The position numbers and the translations under genes were made by a program. Under the pieces are notes generated by a model. That model saw only the letters and a program-made list of their open reading frames with translations, made no database searches and was not told the origin of the DNA. Positions 13,368-18,946 of a stretch of DNA of 18,946 bases are shown here, piece by piece (positions within the stretch are counted from its first letter, which is position 1; each line of letters opens with the position of its first letter). Source of the stretch: Gemmatimonadota bacterium (GTDB taxonomy: Bacteria > Latescibacterota > UBA2968 > UBA8231); assembly GCA_028875335.1 (NCBI GenBank), contig JAPPEF010000005.1, positions 1-18,946 of the forward strand. Direction: 5' to 3'.

Positions 13368-14285
13368 ATGCGGAACGACAAAATCTGTACCTTTGCTGCT
13401 CTGCTGTCGTTGACCTTCATCGCCTGCGGCGAAGAAATATCCCATACCGAACTGGTCGCCGACCTGGGCAAGAATCACATCGTCCACACGTTGGGTGGTC
13501 AACGCCCGGCTTTCTTGGTCCTCCCAGCCGGTCACGACCCCGAGACACCCATTCCACTCGTGCTCAGCCTACACGGCTTCACCAGTCACTCGGCTCAGCA
13601 CGACCGCTATTTTGGCCTCTCAAAGCGGGTGAACGCTGATCGCTTCGCCCTCATTATGGCCAACGGCACGCGCGACCCCGATGGCAAACGCTTCTGGAAC
13701 GCCACGGACTTTTGCTGCGACCTCCACAACACCCAGGTCGATGACGTGCAGTACCTTTCTGCGCTACTTGAAGAGGCCGCCACGCATATTGCCGTAGAGC
13801 GCATCTTCGCCCTCGGGCACTCCAACGGCGGCTTCATGTCCTACCGACTCGCCTGCGAAGGCATCCCGGACCTAGTCGCCATTGCCAGCCTCGCCGGCAC
13901 TTCCTTTAGCGACCCCTCCCGTTGTGCCTTCGCATCCCCAGTCTCGGTGCTGCAAATCCACGGCACAAACGACAAGGTCGTAGCCTACGACGGGAGCACG
14001 GGTGAACATGAGTACGCCGGCGCAGAAGAAGTTGCGCTGCGCTGGGCTGCACTCGCCCGCTGCGACCTCACCGACCCAGAAACCCTCCCCCCACTCGACC
14101 TCGACCAAAAACTCGACGGCCCCGAGACCGTCCGCACCCGCTACCGCACGGGCTGCCGCAACGACGTCACCATCGAGCTGTGGACCATAGAGCAAGGCGC
14201 GCACGTACCGGACTTTGCGCCGGACTTTGGCCAACGCTTGCTCGAATGGCTATTCAGCGACTCCCGCGCCGACACCCTATCTTAG
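13368..14285 (+). CDS. Secreted PHB-depolymerase / feruloyl-esterase-like lipoprotein (LpqC family)
   Basis: This 305-aa alpha/beta-hydrolase hydrolyses ester bonds, probably outside the cytoplasm. AAAGGAGG (13355-13362), 5 bases ahead, fixes the ATG at 13368. Residues 1-20 (MRNDKICTFAALLSLTFIAC) are a signal with a lipobox-like FIAC, C20 being the anchor. Core motifs are LVLSLHG (oxyanion strand), WNATDFCCD (the CC pair typical of esterase-PHB/feruloyl-esterase proteins), nucleophile S152 in GHSNGG, acid D202 in HGTNDKVV and H279 in GAHVPDF. Substrate could be feruloyl or acetyl esters of polysaccharide or short polyesters; sequence cannot tell. The gene lies between two methyl-transfer genes and ends 14 bases before the homocysteine methyltransferase, so it may share a transcript with it. 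Feruloyl esters carry methoxy groups, an attractive but untested link with demethylation. Confidence 0.85.
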   Translation: MRNDKICTFAALLSLTFIACGEEISHTELVADLGKNHIVHTLGGQRPAFLVLPAGHDPETPIPLVLSLHGFTSHSAQHDRYFGLSKRVNADRFALIMANGTRDPDGKRFWNATDFCCDLHNTQVDDVQYLSALLEEAATHIAVERIFALGHSNGGFMSYRLACEGIPDLVAIASLAGTSFSDPSRCAFASPVSVLQIHGTNDKVVAYDGSTGEHEYAGAEEVALRWAALARCDLTDPETLPPLDLDQKLDGPETVRTRYRTGCRNDVTIELWTIEQGAHVPDFAPDFGQRLLEWLFSDSRADTLS

Positions 14286-14299
14286 ACGGAGATCAATCT

Positions 14300-15289
14300 G
14301 TGTCCCTTTTCCTCCAGCGTCTCAACGACCCGCATCCCCTCTTATACGACGGCGGTTTTGGCTCCGAGCTTTTTGCCCACCAAATCGAACTGACCAACTC
14401 CACCCTTGCCAACGAAAGCTATCCAGAGGAGGTCGTCGATATCCACGCCGAATACATCGCCGCAGGTGTCGATTGCATTGGCACCAATACCTTTGTCGCC
14501 TCTGAGCTACACCTCGCCATGGCCGATAAAGACCCGACCCAAGCCGGTGCACTGGCCCGGCGCGGAGCCGAGTTGGCACAGCGCGCCCGGGAGCGCAGCG
14601 AGCGGGATGTCTTCATCGCCGGCTCCATCGGCCCCTCCCCTGGGGCCATCGAGGCCGACGCCGGCAGCACGGATTTCGGCATTGCCAACGACAAGGTTCG
14701 CGCCGCGCATCAGCGCATCATCGACGCGCTCTGCGAAGGCGGAGTCGATTTTTTCTCTATTGAGACCCAGTTTTCAGCCGTCGAAGCGGCCATGGTATGC
14801 GACATCGCCCGCCAGACCGGCCTGCCCATTGCCGTCAATCTCGCGCTCAAATACACGCAGGACCGCAAAAGCAAGCAGATAGTCTATCGCACCGATTGGG
14901 GGCATTCGGTCGCCGACCTTTTGGACATACTCGCCTCGGGCCAATACTCCAGCGGCGACAACCTCCTCGACCACGTCCACCTCGTCGGAGTCAACTGCGG
15001 CGCTGAAACCCGGCGCAGCGAGCACACCGGCATGCCGTACGCCCTCCACGGCGTCGAGCAGTTTAAGGCCGCCATGCAGGAGCGCGGCCTCGACAAGAAG
15101 CTGATGACCTATCCCAATGCCGGTATGCCGCAGCTCAACAGCGCCCTCCGCACCATCTACTCGCAGAGCCCCGAGGAAATGGCCGCGTATATCCCGGACT
15201 TAGCAGCCGCCGGCGTTCAAATCATCGGCGGCTGCTGCGGCACCACGCCGGACCACATCCGCGCCTTTCGCCGAGCACTCGACTCATGA
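14300..15289 (+). CDS. Homocysteine S-methyltransferase (BHMT/MetH N-terminal type)
   Basis: This 329-aa zinc enzyme transfers a methyl group to homocysteine to make methionine. The GTG at 14300 is chosen as start because GGAG (14288-14291) lies 8 bases upstream and the family begins just before the LLYDGGFGSEL segment; ATGs further upstream lie inside the previous gene. The zinc triad is complete: C233 in GVNCGAE and C312-C313 in GGCCGTTPDHI. GTNTF, AGSIGP, FFSIETQFS and YPNAGMP are the usual homocysteine/zinc-site barrel motifs. No cobalamin or folate domain is attached, so it needs a separate methyl donor: betaine, S-methylmethionine, or the methyl-corrinoid protein of this cluster. It overlaps the next gene by ATGA. 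Confidence 0.92.
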   Translation: MSLFLQRLNDPHPLLYDGGFGSELFAHQIELTNSTLANESYPEEVVDIHAEYIAAGVDCIGTNTFVASELHLAMADKDPTQAGALARRGAELAQRARERSERDVFIAGSIGPSPGAIEADAGSTDFGIANDKVRAAHQRIIDALCEGGVDFFSIETQFSAVEAAMVCDIARQTGLPIAVNLALKYTQDRKSKQIVYRTDWGHSVADLLDILASGQYSSGDNLLDHVHLVGVNCGAETRRSEHTGMPYALHGVEQFKAAMQERGLDKKLMTYPNAGMPQLNSALRTIYSQSPEEMAAYIPDLAAAGVQIIGGCCGTTPDHIRAFRRALDS

Positions 15290-15567
15290 TTCAATACCAA
15301 GTCCTCTACTGGCGCGACATTCCCGTGCAAATCAAGCTCTTTGCCGGCCGCCGACCGAGCTCGCACACCTTGCCCGGCCGCTTCCAACTGGCGATCGACC
15401 GCATCGCCATGCAGGAAGGGCTAGTGGGCACCGACGCCTATCTAGACCAGTGGCACTGGTCCGCAAAGCAAGAGCGCGCCGGCACACCCGAAGACGTGCT
15501 GCAAGCGCTCTTGCGCGAAACCGAAGAGGAAGGCGACCGCATCCTCGCCGAGTATAAACGATCGTGA
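15286..15567 (+). CDS. Small 'virulence factor' domain protein (PF13769-like)
   Basis: This 93-aa protein begins [17 protein letters not shown] and contains [20 protein letters not shown] and [10 protein letters not shown]. This matches the small family labelled 'Virulence factor' (PF13769) in databases, whose real function is unknown. From memory, in alphaproteobacteria this family sits beside MetF, pterin methyltransferase, corrinoid and DUF4445 genes, so the name is probably misleading and a one-carbon role is more likely. Its start overlaps the homocysteine methyltransferase stop (ATGA) and its stop overlaps the mnmG start (GTGA), so it is translated in a coupled chain. It is cytoplasmic, has no cysteine, and is rich in charged residues toward the C-terminus. 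Confidence 0.8.
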   Translation: MIQYQVLYWRDIPVQIKLFAGRRPSSHTLPGRFQLAIDRIAMQEGLVGTDAYLDQWHWSAKQERAGTPEDVLQALLRETEEEGDRILAEYKRS

Positions 15568-17447
15568 TTTTCTACGACAAAGCGTACCAAGTCATCGTCG
15601 TCGGCGGCGGCCACGCCGGCACCGAGGCCGCGCTCGCCGCGGCGCGCATGGGAGCCGAGACTCTGCTCCTGACCATGAACTTGGACACCATTGGCCAGCT
15701 ATCCTGCAACCCGGCTATCGGCGGAATCGGCAAGGGGCACATCGTCAAGGAAATCGACGCGCTTGGCGGTCAGATGGCCGTCAACATCGACCGCACCGGC
15801 ATCCAATTCCGCCGCCTCAACACCTCGCGCGGCCCAGCCGTGCGCGCCTCGCGAGCCCAAGCCGACAAAAAGGACTATCAATTTGAATTGAAGTACACCT
15901 GCGAACAGCAGGAGCATCTCGACATCCGCCAGGGCCTGATGGAGAGCTTGCTGATTGAGGATGGAACCGTCCAAGGCATCGGCGTCAAAGGCGGCATCGC
16001 CTATCGCAGTCGCACCGTCATCCTTACGACCGGCACCTTCCTCCGAGGCAAAATTCACGTCGGCGATTTCTCCTATAGCGCAGGGCGCGCTGGCGAGACT
16101 GCCGCTGAAAAGGCCGCTGAGGGCTTGGTCGCACTCGGCTTTGAAACCGGCCGCCTCAAGACCGGAACCCCACCGCGCGTCAATGGCCGCACCCTCGACT
16201 TTGCCGCGTTCGAAGAACAGCCCGGCGACGCTCCACCCCGCCCCTTTTCCTATGCGGTGCAAAAAATCACCCAGCCGCAAATGCCCTGCTGGATCACCTA
16301 CACCAACGCCCACACCCACGAACTCGTCCAAGACAACCTATCGCGTTCGGCCATGTACAGCGGCCGCATCGAGGGCATCGGCCCGCGCTACTGCCCCTCC
16401 ATAGAGGACAAAATCGCGCGCTTTGCCGACAAAGAGCGGCACCAAGTTTTCGTCGAGCCAGAGGGGCGGCGCACGCTCGAATTTTATCTCAACGGCCTGT
16501 CGATGAGCCTGCCGGAGACCCTGCAACCCCAGATCGTGCGCTCCCTGCCCGGCCTCGAACGGGCCGAGATCCTGCGCCCGGCGTACGCGGTCGAATACGA
16601 TTACGCCCCGCCGACCCAACTCTATCCACACCTAGAGACCAAGCGCGTGGCCAATCTCTTCTTCGCCGGCCAGATCAACGGCACCACCGGCTATGAAGAA
16701 GCCGCGGCTCAAGGGATTATGGCCGGCATCAATGCCGTGCTCAAGGCGCGCGGCGACGACCCGCTCGTGCTCTCGCGCGCCGACGCCTACATCGGCGTGC
16801 TAATCGACGACCTCGTGACCAAAGGCACGCTAGAGCCGTACCGCATCTTCACCTCGCGCGCCGAGCATCGCCTGCTCTTGCGCGAGGACAACGCCGACGA
16901 ACGCCTGATGGCCAAGGGTCGGGCGCTGGGATTGATCGGCGACGACCTATGGCGTCAATTTCAAGCCAAACAGCAACAGGTCGCCGCCGAGCGCGAACGC
17001 CTACAGCACGAGCGCGTCAAACCGACCGAAAAGGTGCAAGAGGTCTTGGCGCGTCAGGGCACCGCTCCCATCGCCGAATCTACTTCGCTCGCCGAGCTGC
17101 TGCGCCGCCCCCAACTCAACTACGACCACCTCTGCGAATTTGCCCCGCCGCCACAGCCGCTCTCCCCGGACGCGGCCGAACACGTCGAGGCCGAGATCAA
17201 ATACGCGGGGTACATCAAGCGCCAAGAGACCCAAGCGCAAAAGCTCAAGCGCCTCGAATCCCTGCGCTTGCCGACCGACTTTGACTTCGCCGCTCCCGGC
17301 CTGAACATTTCAACCGAGGCGCGCCAAAAGCTCGCGGCGATCCGCCCGCAGACCCTAGGCCAGGCTTCGCGTATTTCCGGGGTCTCGCCCGCGGACCTCG
17401 CTTCGCTCATGGTCTTCTTGCACGCCCGCACTCAATCCGCCACCTAG
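15564..17447 (+). CDS. mnmG: tRNA uridine-5-carboxymethylaminomethyl modification enzyme MnmG (GidA)
   Basis: This 627-aa FAD protein, with MnmE, installs the carboxymethylaminomethyl group on U34 of certain tRNAs, using methylene-THF as carbon source. The FAD motif [17 protein letters not shown] (from ~14), the [20 protein letters not shown] block with its cysteine, [13 protein letters not shown] and [13 protein letters not shown] are all present. The C-terminal helical domain holds YAGYIKRQ and [18 protein letters not shown]. Length is normal for the family. The start is GTG at 15564, overlapping the previous stop by GTGA. No mnmE or rsmG is seen in the window. Sharing folate as substrate with the upstream one-carbon genes may explain the linkage, but chance juxtaposition is equally possible. 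Confidence 0.97.
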   Translation: MIFYDKAYQVIVVGGGHAGTEAALAAARMGAETLLLTMNLDTIGQLSCNPAIGGIGKGHIVKEIDALGGQMAVNIDRTGIQFRRLNTSRGPAVRASRAQADKKDYQFELKYTCEQQEHLDIRQGLMESLLIEDGTVQGIGVKGGIAYRSRTVILTTGTFLRGKIHVGDFSYSAGRAGETAAEKAAEGLVALGFETGRLKTGTPPRVNGRTLDFAAFEEQPGDAPPRPFSYAVQKITQPQMPCWITYTNAHTHELVQDNLSRSAMYSGRIEGIGPRYCPSIEDKIARFADKERHQVFVEPEGRRTLEFYLNGLSMSLPETLQPQIVRSLPGLERAEILRPAYAVEYDYAPPTQLYPHLETKRVANLFFAGQINGTTGYEEAAAQGIMAGINAVLKARGDDPLVLSRADAYIGVLIDDLVTKGTLEPYRIFTSRAEHRLLLREDNADERLMAKGRALGLIGDDLWRQFQAKQQQVAAERERLQHERVKPTEKVQEVLARQGTAPIAESTSLAELLRRPQLNYDHLCEFAPPPQPLSPDAAEHVEAEIKYAGYIKRQETQAQKLKRLESLRLPTDFDFAAPGLNISTEARQKLAAIRPQTLGQASRISGVSPADLASLMVFLHARTQSAT

Positions 17448-17454
17448 CGCGCAC

Positions 17455-17494
17455 AAAAAAACGCCCCTGCACGACAACAGCCGTACAAGAGCGT
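17455..17494 (-). terminator. Rho-independent terminator of the DUF151 gene (minus strand)
   Basis: Read on the minus strand, ACGCTCTTGTACG and CGTGCAGGGGCGT form a 13-bp stem (three G-T wobbles) around an 8-base loop, followed by seven T. On the plus strand the wobble pairs become A-C mismatches and no T-run follows, so it acts on minus-strand transcripts. It lies 26 bases beyond the stop of the DUF151 gene. Confidence 0.85.
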
Positions 17495-17520
17495 CTAAGC
17501 GCGGCGCAGCGAGAGTGCCC

Positions 17521-18219
17521 TCAGATCTCGGACTCTAGCTCGCTGATGCGGTCGCGGACCTTGGCTGCCTGCTCGTAGGCCTCGCAGGCGATGAGCCAGT
17601 CCAAGTGCGCCTTGAGCTGTTCCAACTGGCTTATCGGCTCGCCTGTCTGCGGATCCACGAACGCCTCCGGCTTATTCGCGGCACTTTCGCACTCAGCCGC
17701 TTTGTCCTCTGCGGGCGCATCCTGGACCACCTCGGGCGCAGCGGCTTGTTCGCCCTCAGCCCCTTCGCGCTGGTCGGAGTGTTCCAGCGGCTGGCCGGCC
17801 GCCTCAATGACCTCTGGGGTCAGGAAGAGCGGCACGCCCAAAAGCGTGGCCACGATCATGCCGTCGCTGGGGCGACAGTCGAGATAGAAGGACTGGCCTT
17901 GGGCTTGGATCAACAGGTACGCGTGAAAAACATCCTCTTTGAGCGTGTGGACTACTAGCTTGTGGACCACGGCGTCGATTCGCTTGAGCAGGTTGCATAA
18001 CAGATCGTGCGGCAGGGGCCGCGGCAAGGCAATTTTGCGCAGGGCCATGGCGAGGGCTTGGCCCTCGAAGTGACCGATCGTGATGGGCACCACGGTGTTT
18101 TCCGTGCCCTTGAGCAAGACCAAGAACTTCTGCGGCATACCCAAGCCCTGTTCCGAGTCTGGATAGGGGTACATGTCGAAAATGTACACTGGAATTAGAT
18201 GACTTTCTTCGTCTTTCAT
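17521..18219 (-). CDS. Bifunctional nuclease family (DUF151/BFN) protein with C-terminal UVR motif
   Basis: This 232-aa protein has a DUF151 domain (~8-142): KFLVLLKGTENTVVPITIG, FEGQALAMALRKIALPRPLPHDLL, and FYLDCRPSDGMIVATLLGVPLFL with the conserved RPSD. Plant and bacterial members have been reported as bifunctional DNase/RNase or as regulators. Residues ~143-185 form a low-complexity linker rich in A and E. Residues ~197-230 (ISQLEQLKAHLDWLIACEAYEQAAKVRDRISELE) form a UVR motif, the UvrB/UvrC contact helix pair also found in some McsA/Clp proteins. DUF151-UVR fusion is known in several phyla. The ATG at 18219 has a weak AAGGG about 12 bases upstream. It is read in the same direction as radC, 77 bases behind it, so a shared role in DNA damage handling is possible. 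Confidence 0.9.
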   Translation of the reverse strand: MKDEESHLIPVYIFDMYPYPDSEQGLGMPQKFLVLLKGTENTVVPITIGHFEGQALAMALRKIALPRPLPHDLLCNLLKRIDAVVHKLVVHTLKEDVFHAYLLIQAQGQSFYLDCRPSDGMIVATLLGVPLFLTPEVIEAAGQPLEHSDQREGAEGEQAAAPEVVQDAPAEDKAAECESAANKPEAFVDPQTGEPISQLEQLKAHLDWLIACEAYEQAAKVRDRISELESEI

Positions 18220-18296
18220 CGCTCGCGTACCCTTGTATAAATTGCTGCGTTTGTCAGTAATATAGGCTTTTGCCGGGCAAATACAATTTTCTTTCT

Positions 18297-18946
18297 TTAG
18301 ATCAATCCGCGCTCCTTCAAGCTGATAAAATCATCGCTGCCGATGATGAGATGGTCCAGCACGTCAATGCCCATGATTTCGCCGGCCTGTACCAAGCGCC
18401 GCGTCAGATTGATGTCGTCTTGGCTAGGCGACACGTCGCCAGAGGGATGGTTGTGCGCCAAAATCACGCTGGCCGCAGCCTGCGCCACAGCCGTGCGAAA
18501 GACCTCGCGCGGATGCACGATGGCCGAAGATAGACTGCCGATGGACACGACCTCCTTGTGGATCACCTGATTGCGGGCGTTGAGGTACAGGCAGAGAAAG
18601 TGCTCGCGTTGCTGATCCTTGATATCGGACAGCATGGACAGTGCGTCGCCGGGCGCGCTAATCACCGGCCGCACCCCCAGACCCTTGTGCAACCCGCGGC
18701 GCGCCAATTCAAATGCCGCGACCAAGACTCCGGCCTTGGCCTTGCCCAGTCCCTTGATCCGGCTCAATTGTCCTAAGTCCATGTCCACCAGCGCTTCCTT
18801 GGGGTAATCGGCGAGGATACTCTCGGCCAAGTCCAGCACGTGTCGGCCGCGATACCCCGTCCCCAAGGTCACGGCCAACAGCTCTTGGTCTTTGAGCGCC
18901 TGCGGCCCCAAGCGCGCGAGTCGCTCCCTTGGCAGTTCATCGCGGT
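18297..18946 (-). CDS. radC: RadC-family (JAB/JAMM) DNA repair-type protein, 5' end outside window
   Basis: About 216 C-terminal residues are visible; the frame is open to the right edge, where it reads DELPRERLARLGPQALKDQELLAV, the standard RadC N-terminal region, so only a few residues are missing. A TTG at 18911 could look like a start but lies inside this conserved segment. A helix-hairpin-helix-like stretch (LSRIKGLGKAKAGVLVAAFELARR) is followed by the JAMM metal site: FLCLYLNARNQVIHKE, then HNHPSGDVSPSQDD, i.e. H-x-H-P-x6-S-x2-D. RadC proteins have a protease-like metal fold, but their role in repair is unsettled. The stop is at 18297-18299; no clear terminator lies between it and the DUF151 gene. 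Confidence 0.93.
   Translation of the reverse strand, partial: RDELPRERLARLGPQALKDQELLAVTLGTGYRGRHVLDLAESILADYPKEALVDMDLGQLSRIKGLGKAKAGVLVAAFELARRGLHKGLGVRPVISAPGDALSMLSDIKDQQREHFLCLYLNARNQVIHKEVVSIGSLSSAIVHPREVFRTAVAQAAASVILAHNHPSGDVSPSQDDINLTRRLVQAGEIMGIDVLDHLIIGSDDFISLKERGLI

Noticed and set aside
15699..16331. 210-codon minus-strand open frame inside mnmG
   Set aside because: Its Gly/Ala/Val-rich composition is typical of the complement of a G+C-rich gene; no start signals or family motifs.
1..18946. tRNA, rRNA, CRISPR array, cobalamin riboswitch, transposase
   Set aside because: Looked for in gaps and around the insertion; no supporting sequence was seen. A covariance-model scan would be needed to exclude a divergent riboswitch.

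Overview
The window is about 19 kb of bacterial chromosome. Most genes are G+C-rich with C- or G-ending codons (43 of 60 bases are G/C at 2401-2460). It carries lipoproteins, an exported esterase, MnmG, RadC and a bifunctional-nuclease (DUF151) protein. This points to a diderm, environmental, probably uncultivated lineage. A phylum such as Latescibacterota, Poribacteria or Planctomycetota is only a guess from general style.

Layout. (1) Positions 1-332: the 3' end of an APH/MTR-kinase-like phosphotransferase, overlapping tail-to-tail with a FadR-type (FCD) regulator on the minus strand (307-1053). (2) Positions 1060-1166: a divergent control region with a perfect 13-bp palindrome of FadR/GntR type in the spacer of a candidate promoter. 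(3) Positions 1167-8970: a plus-strand corrinoid methyl-transfer operon. Its genes are an unrecognised, internally duplicated protein with two CGHxH motifs, a UroD/MtaA-type zinc methyltransferase, a B12-binding corrinoid protein, a reductive activator of corrinoid proteins (RACo/DUF4445) and a MetF-MetV fusion. (4) Inside that operon, at 3675-5509, sits a foreign, A+T-richer, three-gene block of unknown function. It is flanked by near-identical copies of the first 42 coding bases of the RACo gene (40/42, both differences silent). This is the most unusual structure in the window. (5) Positions 8971-12039: a lipoprotein of unknown function, a 31-codon remnant of a glyoxalase (VOC) gene, and a sialate O-acetylesterase with a conserved-looking C-terminal module. 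(6) Positions 12238-15567: a pterin-binding (DHPS/MtrH-like) methyltransferase, a secreted PHB-depolymerase/feruloyl-esterase-like lipoprotein, a homocysteine S-methyltransferase (GTG start) and a 93-aa 'virulence factor' domain protein. (7) Positions 15564-17447: mnmG. (8) On the minus strand: radC (running off the right edge) and a DUF151-UVR protein ending at a strand-specific terminator (17455-17494).

How the genes fit together. The UroD-type enzyme, corrinoid protein, activator, pterin methyltransferase, MetF-MetV and homocysteine methyltransferase are the parts needed to take a methyl group from a donor through a corrinoid to tetrahydrofolate or homocysteine, and to oxidise methyl-THF. 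The donor cannot be read from the sequence. The regulator next door probably senses it or a product. No tRNA, rRNA, CRISPR array, transposase or integrase was recognised.
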